From Thiothrix unzii (GTDB lineage: Bacteria; Pseudomonadota; Gammaproteobacteria; Thiotrichales; Thiotrichaceae), in assembly GCF_017901175.1 (NCBI RefSeq), contig NZ_CP072793.1, forward strand, positions 620,001 to 684,000: DNA of 64,000 nt. The letters run 5' to 3'. The stretch's first letter is position 1, and the number at the start of each line of letters is the position of its first letter. Below, piece after piece: positions 33,601-42,276 of this stretch. The translations under genes were made by a program, and so were the position numbers. A model generated the notes under the pieces. The model saw nothing but the letters and a program-made list of their open reading frames with translations, did not search any database and was not told where the DNA came from.

Positions 33601-33747
33601 GGCATTGACAATAACTGTCGGTAAATCAATGTCGGGGAAGTTTTGAATACCGAGTGCTTGAAAGCCTTTAACCCCTAAAAACGTCAGCAGCGCGAACAGT
33701 AAAATCGCCGGGACAGGGTTGCGGATTGACCATGCGGAAACGTTCAT
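30682..33747 (-). CDS. RND multidrug efflux pump (HAE-1 family)
   Basis: A 1021-residue inner-membrane RND transporter. It has the first-helix RNPVPAILLFALLTFLG, the helix-4 ALALVVGVLVDDAIVEVENIERHL motif with the paired Asp proton-relay residues of drug pumps, and the C-terminal half with MGIVTKNSILLVDYA. It resembles the shorter MexF/MdtB/AcrB relatives common in environmental bacteria; substrate unknown. Its ATG overlaps the adaptor stop by 4 bases. No outer-membrane factor is encoded next to it, so it must share one (possibly a TolC from elsewhere). Confidence 0.9.
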   Translation of the reverse strand: MNVSAWSIRNPVPAILLFALLTFLGVKGFQALGIQNFPDIDLPTVIVNASLEGADPEQLESEVARKIENQLATITGVKHIRTTLTDSSASIATEFDINKDTEIALNEVRNAVDTIRANLPAQMNDPVVSKVTTAGSALITFTVASENMDEEALSWFVDNDITRQVMAVKGVGKVSRVGGVNREVRIDLNPALMAGMGVTAADVSSRLGQMQQDSPGGRGDVGGGIQSVRTLGRVGTAAELGAIEIPLSNGRHVRLDQIAQIKDTVAERSTHALLDGKSVVGFQITRVKGASEIDVVAGVRATVATFATAHPQVQIAEAYDTIERIQANYTGSMHLLYEGAALAILVVFLFLGNLRATLVSAAALPLAIIPTFAAMQYFGFSLNILTLLALALVVGVLVDDAIVEVENIERHLRMGKTPKQAAIEAADEIGLAVIATTFTLMAVFLPTAFMGGVPGKFFKSFGITAAVAVFFSLAVARLLTPMMAAYWLKPHPEKPVVDGWFMQRYMRAAGWCLQHRVITLVVAIAIFVASLQIVPLLPKGFVPPADTALTSVTMELQPGSTLEETYAIAEQARKLLEPLPDVKQVFTLVGAASGVSSGPISEGGGSDVRKATLTLELTTREERSRKQTAVEAEIRQTLKSLPGVRYTVGSGGSGDKMQVVLASDDGNLLLSTAQSAERDLRTLQGIGNVVSGASLQRPEIHITPNYARAAELGVSTEALGSVVRIATSGDFSTRLPKLNLPQRQVPIRVQFDEAMRADLDTLRQLRIPGRNGSVPLAAVAEVQLGSGPARLDRFDRMRNVSIDVELNGLPVGQVTTMVEKLPSLQALPPGVIRQSSGDAERMAELFGGFGGAMLIGVLLIYIVLVLLFHDFLQPITILAALPLSVGGAFLALLVTGSSFSMPAVIGLLMLMGIVTKNSILLVDYAVMARERDQKSRVEALLDACHKRARPIVMTTIAMGAGMMPTALGLAADPSFRQPMAIVVIGGLIASTFLSLLVIPVVFTFIDDILGLTRRIRGKTSG

Positions 33748-34787
33748 GGTTTAGCCCCAGTGACCACTTGCACGGTATCGCCGTCATTGAGGAAGCCGCC
33801 GCCGCTGGCAACTACTTGCGCAGTGGCATCCAGCCCGTCGGTAATTTCGGTTTGCCCTTGTAAGGTGCGCCCAGTTTTTACGAGGCGTTGATTGACACGA
33901 TTTTCAGCACCCAGTGTAAACACGTAATGATTGCCGTCACGCAAAATCACCGCCGCTTGTGGCACGGTCAAGGCTTGGCTGGAACCTGTGCGAATTACGC
34001 CTGAGGCAAACATCCCCGCTTTAGCTGGGCTATCGGTTGGCAAACTGACATAAACAATGGCGTTGCGGGTGTTCGGGTCAAGTGTGGGGGCAATCATGCG
34101 CACTTCGCCTGTCACCGTTTCATCGCTGGGAAGCTTAAGTTCCGCGCTTTGTCCTGCTTGGATTTGCGAAACATCTGAGCCTGCGATTTCGGCTTTCCAC
34201 TCCAGCTTATTCTGACGCACCATGCGGAACAGTTCCGTGCCGGTTTGTACAACCGCGCCTAAAGTCGCTGCGCGGCTGGCAATTACGCCGCTATCCGGGG
34301 CAACAATACGGGTTTGGTTAAGGCGGATTTGCTGGGCTTCGAGAGCGGCTTGTGCCACGGCTTCACCCGTTAAATATTGATCAATTTGTTGCGCAGGTAA
34401 CGCGCCCGTGGTTTTCAGACGGCGGGCGCGTTCGGCATTGGCGCGTGCTTCGGCAAGGCTGGCTTGTTTTTGTGCGACATCCGCCAGCACTGCTGCTTGC
34501 GATAACTTAACGAGTTCCTGACCTTTTTTAACCTGATCGCCAACATCAACCAGCACCTCGGTAATCCTCAAGCCGCTGATTTCGGAGGCAATTACCGCTT
34601 CCTGCCAAGGCGCAAGTGTACCGCTGGCGGTAATTTGTGTTGCCCATTTCGCGTTTTGAGGGGTAGTCAATGTTACCGCTAACGCAGGGTTTGGGGTGTT
34701 AGGTTTGGCTTCATCCGCTGCCCAAGTGGCGGAGGAGAACAGCAAGCTAGTCGCTAGGGATAACGCTAAAACGGAGGGTATTTTCAT
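33744..34787 (-). CDS. RND efflux periplasmic adaptor (MexE/AcrA-like)
   Basis: A 347-residue periplasmic adaptor with a signal peptide (cleavage after TWAADE), lipoyl-like halves around a short coiled coil (about 85-140; LAEARANAERARRLKTTG), a beta-barrel and a membrane-proximal domain. It pairs with the overlapping HAE-1 pump. A 13-base palindrome starts just 7 bases before its ATG, so the operon is likely repressed by a TetR-type regulator that is not encoded in this window. Confidence 0.87.
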   Translation of the reverse strand: MKIPSVLALSLATSLLFSSATWAADEAKPNTPNPALAVTLTTPQNAKWATQITASGTLAPWQEAVIASEISGLRITEVLVDVGDQVKKGQELVKLSQAAVLADVAQKQASLAEARANAERARRLKTTGALPAQQIDQYLTGEAVAQAALEAQQIRLNQTRIVAPDSGVIASRAATLGAVVQTGTELFRMVRQNKLEWKAEIAGSDVSQIQAGQSAELKLPSDETVTGEVRMIAPTLDPNTRNAIVYVSLPTDSPAKAGMFASGVIRTGSSQALTVPQAAVILRDGNHYVFTLGAENRVNQRLVKTGRTLQGQTEITDGLDATAQVVASGGGFLNDGDTVQVVTGAKP

Positions 34788-34793
34788 CTTAAA

Positions 34794-34806
34794 TGACTGC
34801 CAGTCA
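34794..34806. promoter_or_regulatory. Palindrome TGACTG-C-CAGTCA at the RND adaptor start
   Basis: A perfect 6-base inverted repeat with a single-base centre (34794-34806), extended by AA/TT after one mismatch. It lies directly upstream of the adaptor ATG. Similar TGACTG half-sites are bound by TetR/AcrR-family repressors of efflux pumps; the repressor gene is not in the window. Confidence 0.5.
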
Positions 34807-34876
34807 GTTGTTTAGGCACATCTTACCCGCGTGGAGTAGCTGGATGCAAGTGGTTAAGGAGGGAAGCAGGGCGGGG

Positions 34877-35209
34877 TTATTTCAGCAGGCTGGATAATTC
34901 GCGGATTAGCTCATCACGCGCTTTGTCGATATGTCGCTCGAAGGCTGGGTCAATCTGAGTATTTGCCAATGGAATGTTTTTATTGGATTCGGAGCGGATA
35001 GCGTGGGCGCGGGCTAAACCGGCGTATTCATCCTGTCCGGTAGCGGCTTGCAATTCCGAGATGCGATCCCTTAAACGTTGCTCAAAAGCGGCGCGGCGTT
35101 GTTGCTTGGCGTGCGGATTATGGCTTTGCGCAATGATTTTTGGGTCGCCACCCCGTACCAAATCGGTGATTACCGGGATGCGGATGGTTTTGTCAAAGTC
35201 CTGTTTCAT
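34877..35209 (-). CDS. Conserved-looking small cytoplasmic protein downstream of holC
   Basis: A 110-residue, highly charged protein that I do not recognise. It begins MKQDFDKTIRIPVITDLVRGGDPKI and then is mostly predicted helix (HAKQQRRAAFEQRLRDRISELQ; then FERHIDKARDELIRELSSLL) without signal peptide or Cys. It lies 17 bases after holC on the same strand and is therefore probably in the pepA-holC operon, which in many bacteria continues with valS. A role connected with DNA replication or translation cannot be read from the sequence. Confidence 0.6.
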   Translation of the reverse strand: MKQDFDKTIRIPVITDLVRGGDPKIIAQSHNPHAKQQRRAAFEQRLRDRISELQAATGQDEYAGLARAHAIRSESNKNIPLANTQIDPAFERHIDKARDELIRELSSLLK

Positions 35210-35226
35210 TGCAACCGTGTTACGTG

Positions 35227-35655
35227 CTAAAGCTGAAGTTGATGGTATTCAAGATTATAGCCACGATCCCGATAAAACAGGTAACGTTTACGACCAGCGA
35301 GCAATATCGGCTCTTCCTGATCAAGAATTTCGGCTAAACGCTCGAAACGCGAGAAAAACGGCGGCACTTCGTTGGATAAATTGATCAGAAAATCGCAGTT
35401 TTCCATCGGTTCAAAGTTATGCCCAATCCGCACTTTAACGCTGTCATCAGTGCAAGGCGCGAGTGCGTGTGGAATAAACGCCAGTTCGTTAAATGTCCAC
35501 AGCAGCCCGTCCAGTTGCGCACTGGTAGTGGCTGCATCGGTGTGGATGTAGGTGTGCATTTTGCGCACATGGGCTTTTTCCACCAGCTTGCAAGCGAGTA
35601 ATAGCCGTGCTTGTAAGCTGGTGGTTTTCCCCACGTAAAAATCAACGCGCGTCAT
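35227..35655 (-). CDS. holC: DNA polymerase III chi subunit
   Basis: A 142-residue subunit of the replicative clamp-loader complex that contacts single-stranded DNA-binding protein. The sequence starts MTRVDFYVGK, and has the family's HTYIHTD and LLWTFNELAFIPHAL segments and the FSRFERLAEIL region. Its ATG overlaps the pepA stop by 4 bases, the common pepA-holC arrangement in gammaproteobacteria. Confidence 0.88.
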   Translation of the reverse strand: MTRVDFYVGKTTSLQARLLLACKLVEKAHVRKMHTYIHTDAATTSAQLDGLLWTFNELAFIPHALAPCTDDSVKVRIGHNFEPMENCDFLINLSNEVPPFFSRFERLAEILDQEEPILLAGRKRYLFYRDRGYNLEYHQLQL

Positions 35656-37133
35656 GGTTTAGCGTGATTCAGCAAAATTTGACACAACAACGGCACGGGT
35701 CGTCCGGTTGCACCTTTTGCAGCACCACTACGCCATGCGGTTCCGGCGATGTCGAGATGCGCCCAAGGGTAATTGGCGGTAAAGCGTGACAAGAAACACG
35801 CGGCGGTAATGGTTCCGCCCGGTGCGCCACCGATATTCGCCATGTCTGCGAAGTTGCTTTTGAGCTGGTCTTGATATTTATCGTTCATCGGTAAACGCCA
35901 TACCGCATCGCTGGCTTGTTCACTGGCTTGGAAAACTTCATTTGCCAATGAGTCGTTATTGCTCAATAACCCGGAGGTGTGGTGTCCCAATGCGGTAATG
36001 CACGCGCCGGTCAGCGTCGCTACGTCAATCACCGCAAACGGTTTAAAGCGTTCCACGTAAGTCAGGGCGTCACACAACACCAAGCGGCCTTCGGCATCGG
36101 TGTTAAGGATTTCAATGGTTAACCCCGACATGCTGGTCACAATATCACCGGGTTTACTGGCTTTGCCACCGGGCATATTTTCCGCCGCTGCTACCACGCA
36201 AACGAGGTTAATCGGTAATTGCATCATCACGCAGGCACGCATTGCCCCCAACACACTGGCGGCTCCGGTCATGTCGAATTTCATTTCGTCCATTGCCGCG
36301 CCCGGTTTGAGCGAAATGCCGCCGGTATCAAAGGTAATGCCTTTGCCGACCAATACCAAGGGTGCGTCGCCAGCGTTGCCACCGTTGTATTGCAGCACAA
36401 TCATTTTTCCCGGTTCAATGCTGCCTTTGGACACCGACAAGAAGGAACCCATGCCGAGGGTTTCCATATCGCTTTCTTCGAGTACGGTTAATTCCACCAA
36501 GCCGGAGGTGTCGGCAATGGCTTGCGCGGTCGTGGCTAAATAGGTGGGGGTGCAAACGTTACCTGGGCTATTGGCGAGGTCACGGCATAACTGCATTCCG
36601 CTGGCAATAGCGACACCTTGATTGACTGCTGTGCTGAAATCCCCGGCGGTGGTGTGCGCTAAAGTCCACGCGCTTAACGTGGGCGGCTCGTCTTTTTTGC
36701 TTTTGTGGGTGTTGAAGCTGTAAAGCGTGTCGGCAATGGTGGTTACAGACTGGCGCACCCCAGCATCGACATATTCAGCACGGGTTTCATCGGTCAAGAA
36801 TGCAATGACATTCGCGACTTTTGCAGTTTTCAGGGCATTGACCGCTGCTTGGGTGGCGGCTGCTAAAATTTCTAAGGTGAGCTTGTCTTTTTCGCCCATC
36901 CCGACCAACAGTACCCGTTTGGCAGTAACGCCCGCGAGTTGGTACAACATCACACTGCGGCCTTTCTCGCCGTTAAAATCGCCCAGTGCTAAATGGTTGT
37001 GAATCGCGCCATTGCTTGCGGTGTCTAATTGGGCAGCAGCAGCGGTCATTTTCGCATCTTTATAAATACCCACCACCACGCAGTCAGTGTGCAGCGTTGC
37101 AGCATTGGCGGAAGGCTCGAAATGGTAGTTCAT
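35652..37133 (-). CDS. pepA: Leucyl aminopeptidase PepA
   Basis: A 493-residue M17 metallopeptidase, cytoplasmic hexamer with two metal ions. The catalytic signature NTDAEGRLVLCDAL (about 350-363) and the metal/catalytic Lys region GKGITFDTGGISLK (about 272-285) are present. It trims N-terminal residues and in some bacteria also acts as a DNA-binding protein in site-specific recombination and carAB control. It heads a minus-strand operon with holC and the small gene after it; a NUDIX gene is divergent. Confidence 0.95.
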   Translation of the reverse strand: MNYHFEPSANAATLHTDCVVVGIYKDAKMTAAAAQLDTASNGAIHNHLALGDFNGEKGRSVMLYQLAGVTAKRVLLVGMGEKDKLTLEILAAATQAAVNALKTAKVANVIAFLTDETRAEYVDAGVRQSVTTIADTLYSFNTHKSKKDEPPTLSAWTLAHTTAGDFSTAVNQGVAIASGMQLCRDLANSPGNVCTPTYLATTAQAIADTSGLVELTVLEESDMETLGMGSFLSVSKGSIEPGKMIVLQYNGGNAGDAPLVLVGKGITFDTGGISLKPGAAMDEMKFDMTGAASVLGAMRACVMMQLPINLVCVVAAAENMPGGKASKPGDIVTSMSGLTIEILNTDAEGRLVLCDALTYVERFKPFAVIDVATLTGACITALGHHTSGLLSNNDSLANEVFQASEQASDAVWRLPMNDKYQDQLKSNFADMANIGGAPGGTITAACFLSRFTANYPWAHLDIAGTAWRSGAAKGATGRPVPLLCQILLNHAKP

Positions 37134-37232
37134 GCAGTATCCTTACGATAGTTCTTGTGCGTAGGGAGTTTACACCAAAAACACCTCAAATCGGGTAAGA
37201 TAGCGTCAGCCATTTTTCACGAAGGACTCAGC

Positions 37233-37778
37233 ATGAAGTATTGCAGTGCGTGCGGTGCAACCGTCAGCCTCAAAATTCCCGAAAATGACGAGCGGTTACG
37301 CCATGTGTGTGATGCGTGCGGCACGATTCACTACCAAAACCCCAAGATTATTGCAGGTGCGTTGCCAGTATTTAACGATCAGGTGTTGCTGTGTCGCCGT
37401 GCGATTGAACCGCGCCACGGCTTGTGGACATTGCCTGCTGGCTTTATGGAAAATGGTGAAACCACCGAACAAGCTGCTGCCCGCGAAGCCCACGAAGAAG
37501 CTAACGCACGCTTACAAAATCTGCATTTGTATACCGTGATTAGCATCCCGCACGTCAGTCAGGTTTATATGCTGTACCGCTGTGAACTGGCCTCCACCGA
37601 TTTTTCCCCCGGTGTAGAAAGCCTTGAAACGCGCCTATTTTACGAGCACGAAATCCCTTGGCAAGAGCTGGCGTTTGCTTCGGTGCGCAAAACACTCGAA
37701 TGCTTTTTTAACGACCGCAAACAAGGCAGCTTCCCGGTTCACAATCTGGCCTTTTTGGCAAAATCACCCGCCGAGTAA
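37233..37778 (+). CDS. NUDIX hydrolase with N-terminal zinc ribbon
   Basis: A 181-residue cytoplasmic protein. A zinc ribbon (CSACG and CDACG, residues 4-8 and about 29-33) precedes a NUDIX domain with a complete Nudix box beginning GFMENGETTEQ and continuing through REAHEEAN (about 76-98). It belongs to the group of NudC-like ADP-ribose/NADH pyrophosphatases with N-terminal zinc ribbon; substrate unknown. I start at ATG 37233 since it has GAAGGA upstream. It ends 7 bases from the convergent RDD gene. Confidence 0.85.
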   Translation: MKYCSACGATVSLKIPENDERLRHVCDACGTIHYQNPKIIAGALPVFNDQVLLCRRAIEPRHGLWTLPAGFMENGETTEQAAAREAHEEANARLQNLHLYTVISIPHVSQVYMLYRCELASTDFSPGVESLETRLFYEHEIPWQELAFASVRKTLECFFNDRKQGSFPVHNLAFLAKSPAE

Positions 37779-37785
37779 GTCGAGC

Positions 37786-38202
37786 TTAAATCTTTACGAG
37801 GCGTGTCTGCGAAAAGCGGTCATGCCAAGTCAAATGGTCGGAGTCGAACCACGCAATCAAAAACCCCACGCCCAATGCAGCCCAACTGATGACAGCCCAA
37901 GTGCAACGCAACTGTGCTTGTTTCCAGTTGATCGGCTGTCCGGTGGCAGTGACGACGCGCAACTTCCACGCACGCATTCCCAGCGTTTGCCCGCCGTGCG
38001 TCCAAAACCAACCGAAAAAGCCATACGTCAGCGCGATATACAGCAAAATCATTAACACGTCCGGCACTTTCGCCCCAGTCAACGCGGTGAAAGCATAAGC
38101 AGGAATCGCAGCAACGATCACCACGCTGAAACCAGCTAACACGGTGTCGTATAGGACTGCGCCGAGGCGACGCAGGAGAGTGGCGGGTTCAGCAGTGTTC
38201 AA
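37786..38202 (-). CDS. RDD-family membrane protein
   Basis: A 138-residue inner-membrane protein with three hydrophobic helices and the family marks RRLGAVLYDTVL (Arg, Asp) near the start and TWHDRFSQT (Asp) near the end. RDD proteins have been linked to transport or Na+(K+)/H+ antiport in a few cases; role here unknown. The only suitable start is a TTG at 38202, which overlaps the stop of a tiny upstream reading frame (TTGA). An RDD domain normally begins close to RRLGAV, so little is missing. Confidence 0.78.
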   Translation of the reverse strand: MNTAEPATLLRRLGAVLYDTVLAGFSVVIVAAIPAYAFTALTGAKVPDVLMILLYIALTYGFFGWFWTHGGQTLGMRAWKLRVVTATGQPINWKQAQLRCTWAVISWAALGVGFLIAWFDSDHLTWHDRFSQTRLVKI

Positions 38203-38291
38203 ATGTTGTCGTCCTTGAATTGTAGAAGGATAAGTTGGAGGCGTTCTTTGTAATAAGGGTCAGGATTGTCGTCGGGGTCACAGCAGAGCAT
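38199..38291 (-). CDS. Possible 30-residue leader peptide before the RDD gene
   Basis: A small frame (ATG at 38291) encodes a 30-residue peptide that begins MLCCDPDDNPDPYYK and ends in KDDNI; its TGA overlaps the TTG of the RDD gene. In-frame sequence before the ATG reads CVQC, so this could also be the remnant or end of a cysteine-rich zinc-binding protein without a standard start. Weak ribosome site. Speculative. Confidence 0.22.
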   Translation of the reverse strand: MLCCDPDDNPDPYYKERLQLILLQFKDDNI

Positions 38292-38367
38292 GATCGACCA
38301 TACCTTGCTGCATTGGACACAGGTTGCCGACTATAGCGGATTTAAACGCTTTTGTTGAGTTAAGTCC

Positions 38368-38396
38368 TTAAGGTAGCTGGGTTTCACGCCTATAAT
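38368..38396 (+). promoter_or_regulatory. Promoter of the OmpA-like gene
   Basis: A perfect -10 hexamer TATAAT at 38391-38396 with a 17-base spacer from TTAAGG (38368-38373), a poor -35. Two TTAAG units overlap that region (38360 and 38368; 8-base period, so not a PmrA box). The likely start of transcription is near 38403, giving a 50-base leader with GAGGGA before the ATG. Confidence 0.5.
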
Positions 38397-38452
38397 TAAG
38401 CGTCGGTCAGACACATATGCATCCATAGAATACGGAAAAACGAGGGAATATT

Positions 38453-39517
38453 ATGCGTAATTTGTTGTTAGTCAGCTTGTTGCTGCCTGTGTTGGCAATG
38501 GCTGATGCCACCATCCCCAATGTAGACCTGAAAAAAACTGCCGATTTACCTTACCTCAAACGTTATGACGGGTCGTATATCGTAGATCAGGTGCAGCAAT
38601 CGTTCGACGAATTCAGTTTGCCCACGTCCAAGCTGGAAAAAACCGAACAGCTTGATGGGCACAACAACCATCTGTACTTACCGCCGCAAGCCGTGAAGCT
38701 TGAAGGCAAATTGACCCGCACGATTTACGTTGCCCCTGCCGAGCGCAGCCCCTTGGAAGTGATTCGTAACTACCAAGACGAAGTGACGGGCAAGAGTGGC
38801 AGCGTGCTGTTTGAGTGTAAAGATGAGGAGTGCGGTGGGGATGCCAGCCGTGGTGCAGATTCGGGCGGCGATAATTCGGGCATGATTCAATTACTGTATC
38901 CGCCCAATCTCATGGAACAACCTGCGTTCACCAATGGCAATTGCAGCCTCAATAGCGGGCGTTCCAGCCAGCGTTATGCCGCGATGAAAATGACCACAGC
39001 GGATAACACCGAGGTGCATTTGGCCTTGCTGGCCTACACCGTGAAAGACGACCTGTATTGCAAAGCCTTAAACGGGCGCACGGTATTGATCCTGACCACG
39101 AGTGAAAGCAAGCCCCGCGAACAACGTATGGTGACGGTTGTTCCTGCCGAAGACATGGGCAAAGGCATTGGCACGGATGGGCATATCGCGCTGTACGGCA
39201 TTTATTTTGACTACGACAAAGCCGACCTCAAGCCTGATTCCAAACCACAATTGGAAGAAATCGCCAAAATGCTCAAGGCAGACACCGCGTTGAATGTGCT
39301 GGTAGTCGGGCACACTGACAATCAGGGCGAGTTGGCTTACAACGCTGACCTTTCCAAACGCCGCGCAGAGTCTGTGGTTCGGGCGTTGGGTAAGGAATAC
39401 AGCATTGATGCCAAGCGTCTGACTGCGCAAGGGGTTGGGATGGCGGCTCCAGTTGCCAGCAATGATGCCGAAGAAGGCCGCGCTAAAAACCGTCGGGTTG
39501 AAATCGTCAAGCGTTAA
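38453..39517 (+). CDS. DUF4892-like/OmpA-domain outer-membrane-associated protein
   Basis: A 354-residue exported protein: signal peptide (cleavage near AMADAT), an N-terminal DUF4892-like domain (about 25-215), and a C-terminal OmpA peptidoglycan-binding domain (about 240-354). The OmpA domain shows YFDYDKADLKPDS, VVGHTDNQG and LSKRRAESV and ends NRRVEIVKR. It probably anchors the outer membrane to peptidoglycan. Unlike OmpA it has no obvious eight-strand barrel. The following lipoprotein gene lies 18 bases downstream and may be co-transcribed. Confidence 0.85.
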   Translation: MRNLLLVSLLLPVLAMADATIPNVDLKKTADLPYLKRYDGSYIVDQVQQSFDEFSLPTSKLEKTEQLDGHNNHLYLPPQAVKLEGKLTRTIYVAPAERSPLEVIRNYQDEVTGKSGSVLFECKDEECGGDASRGADSGGDNSGMIQLLYPPNLMEQPAFTNGNCSLNSGRSSQRYAAMKMTTADNTEVHLALLAYTVKDDLYCKALNGRTVLILTTSESKPREQRMVTVVPAEDMGKGIGTDGHIALYGIYFDYDKADLKPDSKPQLEEIAKMLKADTALNVLVVGHTDNQGELAYNADLSKRRAESVVRALGKEYSIDAKRLTAQGVGMAAPVASNDAEEGRAKNRRVEIVKR

Positions 39518-39535
39518 AACCAAGGAGAGGTGATA

Positions 39536-40066
39536 GTGAAAAAATATAATAAAATTTTCGCTACTGTATTTTTCCTGACGTTGTTGCCCCTTTCTGCGTG
39601 CGGTAAAGGCGCAACAGAACCTCAGGCTGAAAAGGCGAGTGAGATCAAACCAGTCGATGTATGCAACCTCTTGACCCAAGTAGAAGTGGACAGCCTTTTT
39701 GGTAAATCTGTCGGGGCAGGAAAACCCGATTCAGCCGTTCCTCACGTTCAGGGATGTATCTGGCCTGCCACCGGGATTCCCAGCTTCATTCTTCAAGTCT
39801 TGCCTGCACCAGCGAGCGTGCATAGCAGCATTGATCCGGGGGAAAGCTATCAGGTCATAGATTTGGAAGGGCTGGGTGATCAAGCCGCAGTAGCCATTCA
39901 ACAGGCAAACCCCCAATATGGAACTGCCACAGGCGTGGCTATTTTGGGGCTTGCAAAAGGTGATTACATGGTAACACTGTCTCCAGTTAGGCTGGATATT
40001 CAGGAAAGCTCGCCGCAGTTTGAACTGCTGAAAAAACTTGCTAACAATGCAGTCCAGAAACTATGA
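39536..40066 (+). CDS. Lipoprotein with DUF3558-like domain
   Basis: A 176-residue protein starting at a GTG with AAGGAGAGG upstream. The type II signal ends in LPLSAC (lipid-carrying Cys near residue 23). The mature part has VDVCNLLTQVEVDSLFGK, a DUF3558-like opening, VQGCIWP as a second cysteine, and a C-terminal helix. An earlier in-frame GTG at 39530 is too close to the ribosome site. Function unknown. Confidence 0.7.
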   Translation: MKKYNKIFATVFFLTLLPLSACGKGATEPQAEKASEIKPVDVCNLLTQVEVDSLFGKSVGAGKPDSAVPHVQGCIWPATGIPSFILQVLPAPASVHSSIDPGESYQVIDLEGLGDQAAVAIQQANPQYGTATGVAILGLAKGDYMVTLSPVRLDIQESSPQFELLKKLANNAVQKL

Positions 40067-40108
40067 GTTGCCCACTCATGAGTAAGCAACTCAGAATATG
40101 GATGGCGG

Positions 40109-40693
<585 letters not shown>

Positions 40694-40704
40694 GTTCACC
40701 CTCC

Positions 40705-42186
40705 TTATTTATGTTTGCCGTTCAAGCCGGATAATGCAGCACTGGCAGCGCGGAACACCGCACGGCCTTTGTTCATGGTTTCGTCCCATTCCGATTGCGG
40801 CACGGAATCATATACGATACCTGCACCTGCCTGGATGTGCAGTACATCATCCTTGATCACAGCGGTGCGGATGGCAATCGCGGTATCCATATTGCCGTTC
40901 CACGCCAGATAGCCGACTGCGCCCGAATACACGCCGCGCTTGACGGGTTCGAGTTCGTCGATGATTTCCATCGCGCGGATTTTCGGTGCACCGCTGACGG
41001 TGCCTGCGGGGAAGGTGGCGCGTAACACGTCCATCGCATCCAGCCCCGGCAGCAGTTTGCCGGTGACGTTGGAAACGATGTGCATGACGTGCGAATAGCG
41101 TTCCACGATCATTTTGTCGGTGAGTTTGACCGAGCCGATTTCGCTGACGCGCCCGGCATCGTTGCGCCCAAGGTCGATCAACATCAGGTGTTCGGCAAGT
41201 TCTTTGGGGTCGTTGAGGAGTTCGGTTTCGAGTTCCTTGTCGCGCTGTTCAGTGTCACCACGGCGGCGCGTTCCGGCAATCGGGCGCACGGTAATCACGT
41301 CATCTTCGAGGCGCACCAGAATTTCCGGCGAAGAACCGACGATGTGGAAATCACCCAGATTGAGGAAGTACATGTACGGCGACGGGTTGAGGCGGCGCAA
41401 GGCACGGTACAAATCCAGCGGTGGCGCGGCAAACGGAATGCTCATGCGCTGCGACAGCACCACTTGCATAATGTCGCCCGCCTTGATGTACTCCTTGGCA
41501 TCCAACACCGCTTGCTTGAAACCGTCTTCGGTGAAGCCGGAAATGAAGTCGCTTTCTTCCACCTGTGTCGCTTTGGGGGCGGGTTGGTAGAGGCGGCGGG
41601 CTTCTTGCAATTGGCGTTCGAGTGCGTCGAGGCGTTGCTGGGCTTGCGAGTAACCGTTGGCTTCCGCGAGCACGATGAGGTGCAATTCGCCGCGCAGGTT
41701 GTCGAATACTACGACCTCATCCGATACCATCAATACGATGTCGGGCGTGCCAATCGGGTCGGGTTTTTCGCGCCCCTTAGCGAGCTTTTTCTCGATGTAG
41801 CGGATAGTTTCGTAGCCGAAATAGCCGACCAGCCCGCCGTTAAAACGCGGCAGGTCTTCGATGTCGGGTACGTTGTATTGCTGCTGGAATTCAGTAATCC
41901 ATGTCAGCGGGTCAGCTACGTCGAAACTTTCCACGGGTTGATGAGCGCGATGTACTTCCACATGCAAGCCAAACACCTTGATGATGGTTTGCGCAGGCAG
42001 GCCGAGCATGGAATAACGCCCCCATTTTTCCCCGCCCTGTACGGACTCGAACAGGTAGGAATAGGGCGCATCAGCGAGTTTTAGGTAGGCACTTAACGGG
42101 GTGTCGAGGTCTGCCAGAATGGTACGGCGGACAGGAACGCGGTTGTAGCCTTGGGTGATATAGGTATCAAAGATGTCCTGATTCAT
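40705..42186 (-). CDS. trpE: Anthranilate synthase component I
   Basis: A 493-residue chorismate-utilising enzyme that with TrpG makes anthranilate for tryptophan. The N-terminal domain carries the tryptophan-feedback LLES-like region ([18 protein letters not shown]). The chorismate-binding core shows [23 protein letters not shown] and [14 protein letters not shown] start at ATG 42186 (MNQDIFD) with GGAAG upstream; a TTG four codons earlier is less likely. It lies downstream of rpe and gph, the rpe-gph-trpE order known from Pseudomonas and relatives. No trp leader peptide is evident. Confidence 0.95.
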   Translation of the reverse strand: MNQDIFDTYITQGYNRVPVRRTILADLDTPLSAYLKLADAPYSYLFESVQGGEKWGRYSMLGLPAQTIIKVFGLHVEVHRAHQPVESFDVADPLTWITEFQQQYNVPDIEDLPRFNGGLVGYFGYETIRYIEKKLAKGREKPDPIGTPDIVLMVSDEVVVFDNLRGELHLIVLAEANGYSQAQQRLDALERQLQEARRLYQPAPKATQVEESDFISGFTEDGFKQAVLDAKEYIKAGDIMQVVLSQRMSIPFAAPPLDLYRALRRLNPSPYMYFLNLGDFHIVGSSPEILVRLEDDVITVRPIAGTRRRGDTEQRDKELETELLNDPKELAEHLMLIDLGRNDAGRVSEIGSVKLTDKMIVERYSHVMHIVSNVTGKLLPGLDAMDVLRATFPAGTVSGAPKIRAMEIIDELEPVKRGVYSGAVGYLAWNGNMDTAIAIRTAVIKDDVLHIQAGAGIVYDSVPQSEWDETMNKGRAVFRAASAALSGLNGKHK

Positions 42187-42276
42187 GAGAACTTCCAAAT
42201 AAAACGGTCAACAAAACACTTCCAGCAGGGTATCAGCAGGAACGCCATCGCCACGTTTTAGTCGGAAAGTGTTTCA

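Noticed and set aside
38359-38373. Possible PmrA-type box (GTTAAG..CTTAAG) before the OmpA-like gene
   Set aside because: The TTAA units are 8 bases apart in place of 11, so the helical phasing does not fit.
39068-39679. Open frame of about 200 codons antisense to the OmpA-like gene
   Set aside because: It lies against conserved OmpA-domain codons and across a gene boundary; no family features.
41080-42084. Long open frame (334 codons) on the plus strand within trpE
   Set aside because: It is antisense to a well-conserved gene, has low-complexity Phe/Glu/His-rich composition typical of reverse-frame shadows, and no ribosome site.
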